From NCBI RefSeq assembly GCF_000808575.1, contig NZ_JWLW01000012.1, positions 310,001-374,000 of the forward strand: a stretch of DNA of 64,000 bases, read 5' to 3'. Source of the stretch: Alteromonas marina (GTDB taxonomy: Bacteria; Pseudomonadota; Gammaproteobacteria; Enterobacterales; Alteromonadaceae). This document shows, piece by piece, positions 10,451 through 19,012 of the stretch. Numbering within the stretch: position 1 is the stretch's first letter; each line of letters starts with the position of its first letter. The position numbers were made by a program, and so were the translations under genes. The notes below the pieces were generated by a model, which worked only from the letters and a program-made list of their open reading frames with translations, ran no database searches and was not told where the DNA came from.

Positions 10451-11388
10451 AACTTTTCTGCCACACGTAATACCGAACTGCGAGAGCGAACGTTGTTCGC
10501 AATCTCCTGTTCTGAAGGTTTTATCGCTTTGCCCAAGGCTTTTAGCACTTTATCTGCATCTATTTCAGCCTGAGTAATCGGTAAGTTGTGTGGTACTGAT
10601 TTCCCTTTACTTTGATCCTTAATGAAGCGTTTTACTAAACGGTCTTCAAGCGAGTGAAACGAAATAACGGCAAGACGACCTTCTTTCGCCAACACCTGTG
10701 TCGCCGCTTTAAGGCCCACGCGAAGTTGCTCCAGCTCCGCATTGATATAAATGCGAATGCCTTGGAATGCACGGGTAGCCGGATGTTTAAACTTATCCTT
10801 TACAGGAACCGCTTCGTCGATGATCTTGGCTAGCTGAGCAGTGCGTGTGATAGGCGTTTCTTTGCGCGTATTTACGATGGCATGGGCTATGCGTTTGCCG
10901 AACTTCTCTTCGCCAAACTCTTTAATAACCTGCGTAATGTCTTGTTCTTCGGCGCTAGCCAGCCAGTCTGCAGCACTTTGTCCACGAGAGGTGTCCATAC
11001 GCATATCCAGCGGGCCGTCACGTAAAAAGCTAAAGCCACGCTCGGCATCGTCAAGTTGAGGTGAAGACACGCCCAAATCCATAAGCACACCGTCAATCTT
11101 ACCGGTTAACCCTAGCGCTTCGATTTCTTCTGCCATATCACCAAACGGTGAATGGATAATGCTAAAACGCTTGTCATCGGCAAAGCGTTCTGCCGCTTTG
11201 ATTGCTTGTGGGTCACGGTCAAACGCGATAAGACGCCCGTTTTCGCCCAATGCATCCAAAATATGTGCAGAATGCCCACCACGGCCAAACGTAGCATCAA
11301 TATAAATACCGCTTGGCTTAATCGCCAGGGCTTCAATGCACTCATCAAGCAATACTGAAATATGTTTAAATTCGCTAGGCTGCGTCAT
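10447..11388 (-). CDS. rsmH: 16S rRNA (cytosine1402-N4)-methyltransferase
   Basis: RsmH (MraW) is the SAM-dependent enzyme that N4-methylates C1402 in the 16S rRNA decoding centre. The start [13 protein letters not shown] and the SAM motif [10 protein letters not shown] at about residues 32-41 are diagnostic. Later motifs include [15 protein letters not shown] and [16 protein letters not shown]. The length of 313 equals E. coli RsmH. It is the second gene of the dcw operon and overlaps both mraZ and ftsL by 4 bp. Confidence 0.98.
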   Translation of the reverse strand: MTQPSEFKHISVLLDECIEALAIKPSGIYIDATFGRGGHSAHILDALGENGRLIAFDRDPQAIKAAERFADDKRFSIIHSPFGDMAEEIEALGLTGKIDGVLMDLGVSSPQLDDAERGFSFLRDGPLDMRMDTSRGQSAADWLASAEEQDITQVIKEFGEEKFGKRIAHAIVNTRKETPITRTAQLAKIIDEAVPVKDKFKHPATRAFQGIRIYINAELEQLRVGLKAATQVLAKEGRLAVISFHSLEDRLVKRFIKDQSKGKSVPHNLPITQAEIDADKVLKALGKAIKPSEQEIANNVRSRSSVLRVAEKL

Positions 11389-11843
11389 AGAGAAAAGTCC
11401 TGTAATCGTTCGGTAAGTTCAAATTCGCCTTTGCGTTCGGTGTCTATATCAGCTTCAACTTGTTGTGCCCAAATATCGGCATCCCAAATTTCGAATTTGT
11501 TTAACTGACCAACTAACATGACTTCTTTTGAGAGTTTTGCGAATTTTCGCAGTGGTGTGGGAACAAGAATACGACCGCTTTTGTCCATCTCGCCTTCAGA
11601 GGCATACCCAAGGAGCAATCGCTGAAGGCGACGCTCGGCTGGGATCATGCTTGAAAGTTTAGAGAGTTTAAGCTCAATCTCTTCCCATTCGGGAAGTGGG
11701 TAAAGCAGCAAACAACTTTGTTGTGTATCGACTGTGCAGACTAGTTGTCCCTGACAATCATCCAGCAGCGACTGACGATACTTCGTCGGTATAGCCAGTC
11801 TGCCTTTTGTATCCAGATTGATTGCGTTAGCGCCGCGGAACAT
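11385..11843 (-). CDS. mraZ: transcriptional regulator MraZ
   Basis: MraZ is a ring-forming DNA-binding protein that represses the mra/dcw promoter in E. coli. It has two AbrB-like repeats, seen as [13 protein letters not shown] near residue 11 and [16 protein letters not shown] near residue 89. It has 152 residues, as in E. coli. The ATG at 11841-11843 is preceded by an AGG-rich ribosome-binding region. Three TGGNN repeats 10 bp apart lie about 75-100 bp upstream, so autoregulation is likely. First gene of the operon; overlaps rsmH by 4 bp. Confidence 0.97.
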   Translation of the reverse strand: MFRGANAINLDTKGRLAIPTKYRQSLLDDCQGQLVCTVDTQQSCLLLYPLPEWEEIELKLSKLSSMIPAERRLQRLLLGYASEGEMDKSGRILVPTPLRKFAKLSKEVMLVGQLNKFEIWDADIWAQQVEADIDTERKGEFELTERLQDFSL

Positions 11844-11917
11844 TCCCCTAGCCTTTTATTATTTGCTCTTGGTTTTCTTGTTTTTTGAGTACTAATCTGC
11901 AAAGTGATGATGATTTG

Positions 11918-11981
11918 ATCCACAATTCGCCACATTTACCCACTGAGTTACAGTTTAGGTACCAATGATCCCCACTGTCAA
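11918..11981 (-). promoter_or_regulatory. mra/dcw promoter with MraZ-type operator repeats
   Basis: On the minus strand a consensus -35 TTGACA (11976-11981) is followed after 18 bp by TAAACT (11952-11957) as a plausible -10. Downstream come TGGGT (11938-11942), TGGCG (11928-11932) and TGGAT (11918-11922). These are three direct repeats, each separated by 5 bp. E. coli MraZ is known to bind three TGGGN repeats with 5-nt spacers at its own promoter. The second and third repeats here deviate at one base. Confidence 0.75.
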
Positions 11982-12021
11982 GTAGAAAAAAGGCGTGAAA
12001 GCCGCATAAACACTGGGTTTA

Positions 12022-12041
12022 AACTGTCTTTATATACAGTT
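12022..12041. promoter_or_regulatory. candidate LexA (SOS) box
   Basis: The sequence is AACTGT, eight A/T-rich bases, then ACAGTT. This fits the gammaproteobacterial LexA consensus CTGT-N8-ACAG with symmetric flanking bases. It lies 40 bp upstream of the mra -35 element and 14 bp before a 16-codon plus-strand ORF. Which transcript it would control is unresolved. Confidence 0.55.
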
Positions 12042-12055
12042 GTTTTAGGAAGTGT

Positions 12056-12106
12056 ATGATTAGGCGTGTAAAAAAGATTAAAAAATATTCAGGCAGGGAA
12101 AATTAA
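12056..12106 (+). CDS. possible 16-residue basic peptide downstream of the LexA-like box
   Basis: A 17-codon ORF encodes MIRRVKKIKKYSGREN, strongly basic, with an AGGA sequence 5 bases before the ATG. It begins 14 bp after the LexA-like palindrome. No homology is recognised, and an ORF this short is expected often by chance. It is listed only because of the combination of ribosome-binding sequence and SOS-type operator. Confidence 0.15.
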   Translation: MIRRVKKIKKYSGREN

Positions 12107-12189
12107 ACTTCAAATTTATCGATGAACGGCTGTTTTTAACTACGTTAAAGATGCTTGTTAACTTAAAAATGATTTATAGGTACAAACGC

Positions 12190-12226
12190 AAAAAATGAAC
12201 TACCAACCGAAGCTGATAGTTCATTG
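12190..12226 (-). terminator. intrinsic terminator of the outer-membrane protein gene
   Basis: On the minus strand an ATGAACTA/TAGTTCAT stem of 8 bp is followed directly by a run of T. It starts about 45 bp after the stop of the gene at 12268-13092. Confidence 0.75.
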
Positions 12227-12267
12227 TTAGTAATTGCTAGCTATGAATATCTGGTGGCTGACTTGCT

Positions 12268-13092
12268 TTAAAAGCGGTAAGAAGCCGTAAGTGACGCGAC
12301 ATCGCTTTCAATATCACTGTCGATATCGGTTTCATAGCTTGCTGATACTGAGAACTGCTCATTTACCCAGTAATCTAAAGCCACCCCTGCTGTTTTTAAG
12401 TTGTCAAAGCCATCTGGCGCGTTGGTATAGCTATAGCTACCTTGAACACTCAAAGCTGGGCTAAAGAAGTAACGCGCACTTCCAGATAATACATCAACAT
12501 CGTCGGCAATATATTGGGCGGTCAAGTCCCAACCCGTTCCCCCGTTACCTACCGTAGTATAGCGTGTAAATACAAGTGGTGAAGTTTCATTCTCACTTTC
12601 GCTATAGCTATTTGTACCGTCATTAATTTCATAATTGGCGCGCTGATAAATTAAACCTGCGCCTATCTGCCATTGACGTGACAAATTAAACCCTACTTTT
12701 ACATCGATATTGGTGTAATCCTCATCACCAAAGTCTTCGTCAAATTTACTGTGAGCCCCTTCTATAGCAAGCATCCAAGTATCGTCTAGGTAAAAAGTAC
12801 TTCCTAGGTTAAATACATCAATACCATCGAGTGTGGCGTAGCCGCCAGACAGACTAGATACGCGCTGTAGATAAGGGTTAATAAGGTAAGCGCCGCTGTT
12901 TCCGCTCACTTCATCAAGGTAGCGCACATATCTTGCACCGTAGAGTTTGTCATTCAGCCCCTCAAAATCAACGGCAGTTACTTGTACTTCGTTTTGCGTA
13001 GCTGCATGAGCAGCCGTCATTGCGAATACTGATGCGGTGATAATTGAAAGTGAAGTTAGCGTAGTTTTTAGCTTATTAGTGTTAGTGTTCAT
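12268..13092 (-). CDS. putative outer-membrane beta-barrel protein
   Basis: A 274-residue exported protein of unassigned function. The signal peptide covers about residues 1-30, with a hydrophobic core and AHA cleavage context before ATQNEV. The remainder alternates polar and aromatic/hydrophobic residues as in transmembrane beta strands (for example YGARYVRYL, WDLTAQYIAD, LSVQGSYSYT) and ends in SLTASYRF. A terminal phenylalanine of this kind is the usual BAM recognition signal. A specific porin family is not recognised. It stands alone between two terminators. Two TCTGAACG repeats 21 bp apart lie upstream (see separate entry), suggesting specific regulation. Confidence 0.75.
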   Translation of the reverse strand: MNTNTNKLKTTLTSLSIITASVFAMTAAHAATQNEVQVTAVDFEGLNDKLYGARYVRYLDEVSGNSGAYLINPYLQRVSSLSGGYATLDGIDVFNLGSTFYLDDTWMLAIEGAHSKFDEDFGDEDYTNIDVKVGFNLSRQWQIGAGLIYQRANYEINDGTNSYSESENETSPLVFTRYTTVGNGGTGWDLTAQYIADDVDVLSGSARYFFSPALSVQGSYSYTNAPDGFDNLKTAGVALDYWVNEQFSVSASYETDIDSDIESDVASLTASYRF

Positions 13093-13156
13093 GTCTTTTG
13101 TCCTTAAAAATGTGTTGGGAACGAGATGTAAGATAAGACATTAAAACTTAACGGTT

Positions 13157-13185
13157 TCTGAACGAAACATGACGAAGTCTGAACG
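13157..13185. promoter_or_regulatory. phased TCTGAACG direct repeats upstream of the barrel gene
   Basis: TCTGAACG occurs at 13157-13164 and again at 13178-13185, exactly 21 bp apart, two helical turns. They lie 65-95 bp upstream of the outer-membrane protein start. This spacing is typical of response-regulator sites. The cognate factor is unknown. Confidence 0.35.
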
Positions 13186-13198
13186 TGAATTTTAGGTA

Positions 13199-13230
13199 CA
13201 AAAAAACCCGCAACTTTGCGGGTTTTTAAA
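13199..13230 (-). terminator. intrinsic terminator of the SapC-family gene
   Basis: CCCGCA and TGCGGG arms with a short loop are flanked by A and T runs on both sides, 20 bp beyond the SapC-family stop codon. The symmetry would let it act in either direction. Confidence 0.85.
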
Positions 13231-13249
13231 CTTAAAAATGAGGGAGCGA

Positions 13250-14020
13250 TTACGCGTTTGGCGCCGCTTCAGGTGCTGCTTCTTCTGCTTTAACCGCAGA
13301 AAGCTGCATGCTGCGAATTGGGTTTTCTGTGTCGTTGGAAAGCTCAACAAGGCGGTTTAGCTGCCCAACAGACATCATGACTGCGTAGATAGCACCTAGG
13401 AAGCCTTGCTTGTGTAGCTCAAGCACCTGATCTTCTGGTAGTTCAAGAAGCTTCTTCTCGTTGATGCTCATCATGCCAGTAACATTGCGCTGTTTACCAT
13501 CTTTGTAGGTAAGGCGAATTTGAATTTGATCAAGCAGGTCTAGTTCAACCACTTTAGCAACAAAACGCTGAGTTAGCATTTCGCTATTCGCTAGGTCTGC
13601 TAGGAATTTCTGACGGCTATCTAGGAACTCGCTTGCTTCACCCGCTTCAGTGAATAGCGCTTGGCCTTCGTCAGAAATAAGGTCAGAGTTTTCATCTATG
13701 TAAACGCCAAGCTTGTCGCCGTCTGGACGCACATCAAACGGATAGCGAAGGATGTTCATTGGAACGTGTGGGCCTCTCCAGCTGTCGCCAGTTAGAAAAA
13801 GGTTTTGACCTTGTTCCATACCAAGCATAGTCACGACGTGGTGACGCTTAGACGTAGTGTCTTCAATGAACACTAGCGGCATTGTTGCAGCTAGTTGTGC
13901 AAACTCACGGATAGTTGCTGCTGCAAGGTGTGTATTTTTCGCAAAGCTGAAAGATGTGTTTACCGCAACCTTTAGGTCTTTATGCTTTTCTTTATCTAGC
14001 GGTACAAAATTAATAGCCAT
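13250..14020 (-). CDS. SapC family protein
   Basis: A 256-residue cytoplasmic protein matching the SapC family (named for a Campylobacter S-layer-associated protein; Pfam SapC). Recognisable parts are the N-terminal MAINFVPLDKEKHKDLKV, the central region with FLTGDSWRGPHVPMNILRYPF near residue 82, and a C-terminal stretch of about 30 residues rich in Glu, Ala and Pro. There is no signal peptide. In Alteromonadales, SapC genes usually accompany TonB-dependent receptors and tryptophan-halogenase-like genes in carbohydrate loci, and neither is present here. The biochemical role of the family is not established. Confidence 0.85.
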   Translation of the reverse strand: MAINFVPLDKEKHKDLKVAVNTSFSFAKNTHLAAATIREFAQLAATMPLVFIEDTTSKRHHVVTMLGMEQGQNLFLTGDSWRGPHVPMNILRYPFDVRPDGDKLGVYIDENSDLISDEGQALFTEAGEASEFLDSRQKFLADLANSEMLTQRFVAKVVELDLLDQIQIRLTYKDGKQRNVTGMMSINEKKLLELPEDQVLELHKQGFLGAIYAVMMSVGQLNRLVELSNDTENPIRSMQLSAVKAEEAAPEAAPNA

Positions 14021-14413
14021 ATTTATTTCTCATACTTGTTAGCTGTGGCCCCGGCTTGATTTTGTGAGAAGAGCGGGTGCCACTAAAAAATTACGTCGGC
14101 CGCGCTGATGCATAGTAGTCATCGATAATTGGCGGAGCGCTTGGGAGTATCCCGTATTCGCGCAATGAAGTCACGCAGTCTTCACCATAACAAGTTTTAA
14201 ATTTTTATTGCAATGTAAACTTGAAGTAAACAAGCACAAGCGCTCTAAAAATGAGCAATATCGACTAATTTAGGGGTTAACAAGAGCGAACTGAGGTAAA
14301 TGCGTAGCAAGTAAAAGCCTATTGTCGCAGTGAGCATTATCCTTTAGTCTCGTATTGCTATTAAGTTAGCGGTTGTTGACCTAAGCGATAAAAAAACAAA
14401 ATAAGGATTTTCT
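14021..14413. other. intergenic region with divergent promoters, no gene seen
   Basis: This 393-bp spacer separates the divergent SapC and dipeptidase genes. A direct repeat of GTAAAC 11 bp apart lies at about 14215-14231. No ORF, RNA gene or terminator is evident. Confidence 0.5.
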
Positions 14414-15664
14414 ATGAAGGGGCGCTTCCCACTCTCATCTTGCGCATTATTTATCTCTGCGCTTTTTGCTTCACACTCTGCATTTGCTGAGACCTCAATT
14501 TATTCAGCATCTGAAAAAGCTATTAAGATCGCACAAGAAACTATTATTGTTGATGGTCACATCGATGTACCTTATCGCGTAAAGGAAAAGTGGGTTGATG
14601 TGACTAAAGCCACCGAGGGCGGTGACTTCGATTACCCTCGCGCAGTATCTGGCGGCTTGAACGCTCCTTTTATGAGTATTTACGTACCTGCTAGTTTAGA
14701 CAACTCTCCAGAATCTACGCAGCTTGCCCATGAGCTCATCGATTCAGTAGAAGCCATTGTTGCCCGTGCACCTGATAAATTTGCCATTGCTAAAAGCCCT
14801 TCGGACGTAAAATCCCAATTTGAAAAAGGGTTAATTTCAATGCCAATGGGCATGGAAAATGGTTCTCCTATTCAAGGTGATTTAGCTAATTTAACGGCTT
14901 TTTACGAGCGTGGCATTCGCTACATCACCCTCGCCCACAGTCAAGCCAACCATATTTCTGACTCTTCGTATGACCTGCGCAGAAAATGGAAAGGCCTTAG
15001 CCCGTTTGGCAAAACCTTAGTGGGCGAAATGAACAACATCGGCATCATGCTGGATATTTCTCATGTGTCTGACGACGCCTTCTACCAAGTTATTGAGTTA
15101 ACAAAGGTACCAGTCATAGCATCACATTCTTCACTGCGCCGCTTTACTCCAGGTTTTGAGCGCAACATGGACGACGAGATGATTAAAAAACTCGGCGAAA
15201 ATGGCGGTGTTATTATGATTAACTTTGGTTCTAGTTTTGTTTCTAAAGAAGCTGGCAAATGGCGTAGTGGCCTCACTGCTGCGCGCAAAGCCTTGGTTGA
15301 AAAAGAAGGCGAAGACAGCCCTAAGCTAGAGAACTTTGAAGAGAATTATCGCAAAGAAGTACCTTACCCTTATTCAACCCTTGATGAAGTGCTTGACCAT
15401 ATCGATCACGTGGTAAAACTTATTGGTGTTGATCATGTAGGTATTGGTTCAGACTATGATGGTGTAGGTGACTCACTCCCCATTGGGCTTAAAGATGTGG
15501 CGAGTTTTCCAAACCTAGTACAAGGATTGCTGGATAGAGGTTATAGCCGTACCGACATTGAAAAGATATTGAGCGGAAACCTTTTGCGCGTTTGGCAACA
15601 AGTTGAGGATTATGCGAAAGAGCATGCGGAAGGTTATACGGAAAATCATGTGGCATCGCACTAG
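14414..15664 (+). CDS. exported membrane dipeptidase (peptidase M19)
   Basis: A zinc dipeptidase of family M19 (renal dipeptidase fold), 416 residues. The signal peptide ends near residue 25 (HSAFA before ETSIY), so it is periplasmic or membrane-associated. Metal-binding features are DGHID (His49, Asp51), the bridging glutamate in MGMENG (Glu148), and later histidines in LDISHVSDDAF near 225 and ASHSSLRRF near 246. The C-terminal GIGSDYDGVGD near residue 353 is also characteristic. An AAGGA ribosome-binding site precedes the ATG. It is a single gene ending at a strong terminator. Substrate is probably short or D-amino-acid-containing peptides (family knowledge). Confidence 0.92.
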   Translation: MKGRFPLSSCALFISALFASHSAFAETSIYSASEKAIKIAQETIIVDGHIDVPYRVKEKWVDVTKATEGGDFDYPRAVSGGLNAPFMSIYVPASLDNSPESTQLAHELIDSVEAIVARAPDKFAIAKSPSDVKSQFEKGLISMPMGMENGSPIQGDLANLTAFYERGIRYITLAHSQANHISDSSYDLRRKWKGLSPFGKTLVGEMNNIGIMLDISHVSDDAFYQVIELTKVPVIASHSSLRRFTPGFERNMDDEMIKKLGENGGVIMINFGSSFVSKEAGKWRSGLTAARKALVEKEGEDSPKLENFEENYRKEVPYPYSTLDEVLDHIDHVVKLIGVDHVGIGSDYDGVGDSLPIGLKDVASFPNLVQGLLDRGYSRTDIEKILSGNLLRVWQQVEDYAKEHAEGYTENHVASH

Positions 15665-15690
15665 TCGCGCAACGCCTTAAAAACGAAGCT

Positions 15691-15724
15691 TAGGGAAGCG
15701 TGTTATCGCTTCCCTATTCTTTAT
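15691..15724 (+). terminator. intrinsic terminator after the dipeptidase gene
   Basis: A perfect 10-bp stem, TAGGGAAGCG with CGCTTCCCTA and a 6-base loop, is followed by TTCTTTATT, 26 bp after the dipeptidase stop. Confidence 0.85.
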
Positions 15725-15748
15725 TACTGTATCACACGTTCACTTCTA

Positions 15749-18700
15749 TTATTTTTTGCGTGACACAATTAAGTAAAACGCGCTTGGCAATACCAACAGC
15801 GTTAATACCAGTGCACTCGCCATACCGCCTACCATAGGCGCTGCAATTCGCTGCATCACCTCACTACCGGTTCCAGTGGCATAAAGCACAGGCAACAAGC
15901 CCACAATAATAGAAAGCGATGTCATCATGACTGGGCGAAGTCTTGCCGAGGCGGCATGGACAATAGCCTTTTTCACAAGCTCATCTTTTTTAGTGTTGCC
16001 ATTTTCTGTTGCGTGGCTAGTGAGTGCTTCTGATACATATTGGTTTAGATAGACCAGCATGATAACGCCTATTTCTACCGCTACACCTGCTAAGGCAATA
16101 AACCCAACACCTACCGCCACCGACAGATTGAAGTTAAGAAGATAAAGCAACCATACGCTGCCCACCAGCGCCAACGGTAAGGTAGCGAGTATGAGTGCCA
16201 CATCGCGAAGGCGTTTAAATGCCAGATAAAGCAAAAGGCAGATAATGGCCAACGTTAGCGGTATAACTACCGACAGTTTTGCTTTCGCGCGCTCAAGGTA
16301 AGCAAACTGCCCCGCCCACGTAATAGAGTATCCAGTGGGTAAATCAAGGTGCTGTGACAAATGACGTTTCGCGCTATCTACATAGCCCCCCAAGTCAATA
16401 CCTGTGGCCGAGTCTGACGAGATATCAATGTATACCCACCCATTTAATCGGGCATTTTCGCTTTTAATCCCCGCCGGCCCGTCGTCAATACGCACAGTTG
16501 ACACATCGCCAAGGGTAATGTGAACACCGCTTGGTGTGACGAAAGGCATGGATGCTAAAGATTCAGGCGTACCGCGGTAGTGCTGTAAAAAACGCATGGC
16601 GATAGGAAAACGCTCACGCCCTTCCACTGATTGTGTAACCACTTTGCCGCCCACTGCCGAGCCTACAATACTGTGAACATCGTCTATCGTCATGCCGTAG
16701 CGCGCCGCCAACTGCCTGTCGATATCGATATAAACGTAACGGCCACCCACCACACGCTCAGCGTATACTGATGCTGTATTGGGCAGGTCTTTAAGCAGTA
16801 TCTCAATATCCTTTCCTATGGCTTCAATGCCTGCTAGGTCAGGCCCCGCAATCTTGATCCCAACAGGGGTTTTTATCCCGGTTGCCAACATGTCGATACG
16901 GGTTTTAATTGGCATTACCCACGCATTGGTCAGCCCTGGAAATTGCACCAGAGCGTTAAGCTCTTCTTTGAGCTTTTCAGTGGTCATGCCCGCCCTCCAC
17001 TGGGCTTTCGGTTTAAGCTGAATGAAGGTTTCAATCATCGTCAATGGTGCAGGGTCTGTGGCCGTATCTGCGCGTCCAATTTTCCCGAATACCGTTTCAA
17101 CCTCGGGCAAGGTTGCAATAAGCTTGTCCGTCTGCTGTAAAAGCTCTCTGGCTTTACCCACTGAAATACCCGGATAGGTAGTAGGCATATACATCAAATC
17201 GCCTTCGTCCAGTTCGGGCATAAATTCGCTACCTAGTTGGTTTAACGGCCAGTACATGGAAAGCAATAAGCAAAATGCCCCCGCCAAGGTGAGCAGTGGG
17301 TAGTTGAGCAGCCGCGTTAGCAATGGCTGATACACACGTTCTAAAGCTCGATTTACCGGGTTCTGGGCTTCAGATCGTATTTTTCCGCGTACGAAATAAC
17401 CCGCCAGCACAGGAACTAAAGTAATTGCCAGCGCCGCAGCTGCTGCCATGGCATAGGTTTTGGTAAAGGCAAGAGGCGCAAAAAGACGACCTTCTTGCGC
17501 TTCCAATGCAAAAACAGGAATAAAGGATACGGTTATAATTAGGAGCGCAAAGAATAAAGCTGGACCAACTTCGGTGGTCGACTTAATCACCAGTTCCCAA
17601 CGTTTGGCTGCCGAAAGCTTTGCAGAAGTTGGTATAGATGTTTGCGACTGGGCACTCCCTGACCCAACCTGACTTGCTGAATCCCTTTGACTCGCTGAAT
17701 CCCTTTGACTCGCTGAGGCTCCCTGACTTGATGAAACAGCATGCTGATGAATGTGCTTGTGTAAATTTTCAACCACAACAATAGCGCCATCCACCATTGC
17801 ACCGATAGCGATAGCAATGCCACCTAAAGACATGATGTTGGCATTAAGTCCCTGCAGCTTCATTACGATAAAGGCGGCGAGAATACCAATAGGCAAACTG
17901 ATTAGCGCAACCATAGATGAACGTATGTGAAACAAGAAGATAGCGCATACCAAACCAACAACCAGCAATTCCTCCACCAACTTATTGGTGAGGGTATCGA
18001 CGGACTTATCAATAAGGGTGGAGCGATCGTACACGGGAACGATATTCACCCCTTCCGGCAAGCTCGCTTTTAATGAATCCAGCTTAGCTTTAACCGCATC
18101 GATAGTGGCTTTTGCGTTTTCGCCATAGCGCATAACTATAATGCCACCCACGGTTTCGCCATTCCCGTTTAGTTCAGCAATACCGCGGCGCATCAACGGG
18201 CTTTCTACCACTTGTGCTACATCGTTAATCGTTATGCTAACGCCGTCCTTAATAACACCTGTGGGCAACGCCAGTATGTCGTCAATGCCCTGAATGTAGC
18301 TTTGCGCACTAACCATGTACTCTGCCTCGGCCATTTCAATAACCGAAGCGCCTGACGCGCGGTTACCCCGTTTAAGGGCAATTTCTATCATGGATGGCTG
18401 AATGTTGTAGGCACGTAATTTTTCAGGGTCGACAATAACTTGGTATTGTTTGACCATCCCTCCAACAGACGCAACTTCAGATACGCCTTCAACTGACTGA
18501 AGCTCAAACTTCAAGAACCAGTCTTGCAACGCCCTTAACTCACCAGCATCTAGCGCATTTGGCTGACTAGCATCGTTCTCCAACGCATAAATGTAAACCC
18601 AACCTACCCCTGTCGCATCTGGACCTAACTGAGGTGTCACGCCTTCTGGAAGTTGCGAAGACGCTTGGCTTAGGTATTCCAGAACACGGCTTCGAGCCCA

Positions 18701-19012
18701 GTACATGTCTGTATCGTCATCAAAGATTATATATACGTAGGCATCGCCGAAGAATGAATACCCTCGCACCGTCTGTGCGCCAGGCACTGACATTAGCGCA
18801 GAGGTGAGAGGAAACGTCACCTGATCTTCCACCACTTGCGGCGACTGACCGGGATAGCTTACTTTCACTATAACTTGGACATCAGATAAATCAGGGATAG
18901 CATCAACGGGGGTGTTTTTCACCGCCCAGACACCAGCAATACTGAGCATAATAGCGCTCAGCAATACCATTATTCTATTGTTTACCGACCAGCGAATTAC
19001 CGATTCAATCAT
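15749..19012 (-). CDS. CusA/CzcA-family heavy-metal efflux RND pump
   Basis: The inner-membrane proton antiporter of a tripartite heavy-metal efflux system, 1087 residues. Features are the N-terminal transmembrane helix (about 12-30), two large periplasmic domains and two six-helix bundles. The TM4 motif of heavy-metal RND proteins, GAMVDGAIVVVEN, lies near residue 402. CusA-type periplasmic methionines, for example TRIDMLATGIKTPVGIKI near 697, favour monovalent copper/silver over zinc/cobalt, but this is inference. An insert with about three SASQRD repeats (about residues 425-462) lies in the loop after TM4. The start overlaps the adaptor gene by 8 bp. Transcribed after the outer-membrane factor and adaptor. 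Confidence 0.93.
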   Translation of the reverse strand: MIESVIRWSVNNRIMVLLSAIMLSIAGVWAVKNTPVDAIPDLSDVQVIVKVSYPGQSPQVVEDQVTFPLTSALMSVPGAQTVRGYSFFGDAYVYIIFDDDTDMYWARSRVLEYLSQASSQLPEGVTPQLGPDATGVGWVYIYALENDASQPNALDAGELRALQDWFLKFELQSVEGVSEVASVGGMVKQYQVIVDPEKLRAYNIQPSMIEIALKRGNRASGASVIEMAEAEYMVSAQSYIQGIDDILALPTGVIKDGVSITINDVAQVVESPLMRRGIAELNGNGETVGGIIVMRYGENAKATIDAVKAKLDSLKASLPEGVNIVPVYDRSTLIDKSVDTLTNKLVEELLVVGLVCAIFLFHIRSSMVALISLPIGILAAFIVMKLQGLNANIMSLGGIAIAIGAMVDGAIVVVENLHKHIHQHAVSSSQGASASQRDSASQRDSASQVGSGSAQSQTSIPTSAKLSAAKRWELVIKSTTEVGPALFFALLIITVSFIPVFALEAQEGRLFAPLAFTKTYAMAAAAALAITLVPVLAGYFVRGKIRSEAQNPVNRALERVYQPLLTRLLNYPLLTLAGAFCLLLSMYWPLNQLGSEFMPELDEGDLMYMPTTYPGISVGKARELLQQTDKLIATLPEVETVFGKIGRADTATDPAPLTMIETFIQLKPKAQWRAGMTTEKLKEELNALVQFPGLTNAWVMPIKTRIDMLATGIKTPVGIKIAGPDLAGIEAIGKDIEILLKDLPNTASVYAERVVGGRYVYIDIDRQLAARYGMTIDDVHSIVGSAVGGKVVTQSVEGRERFPIAMRFLQHYRGTPESLASMPFVTPSGVHITLGDVSTVRIDDGPAGIKSENARLNGWVYIDISSDSATGIDLGGYVDSAKRHLSQHLDLPTGYSITWAGQFAYLERAKAKLSVVIPLTLAIICLLLYLAFKRLRDVALILATLPLALVGSVWLLYLLNFNLSVAVGVGFIALAGVAVEIGVIMLVYLNQYVSEALTSHATENGNTKKDELVKKAIVHAASARLRPVMMTSLSIIVGLLPVLYATGTGSEVMQRIAAPMVGGMASALVLTLLVLPSAFYLIVSRKK
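17676..17729. repeat. 18-bp tandem repeat within the RND pump gene
   Basis: The unit GCTGAATCCCTTTGACTC occurs twice exactly (17676-17693 and 17694-17711), with a diverged third copy to 17729. It encodes SASQRD-type repeats in a cytoplasmic-loop insert. All units are multiples of three, so the frame is kept. Confidence 0.9.

Larger units (their letters stand above)
11982..12267. other. intergenic region between the dcw promoter and the outer-membrane protein gene
   Basis: A/T-rich spacer holding the LexA-like box, the tiny basic ORF and, at 12190-12226, the terminator of the outer-membrane protein gene. Nothing else recognisable. Confidence 0.6.
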
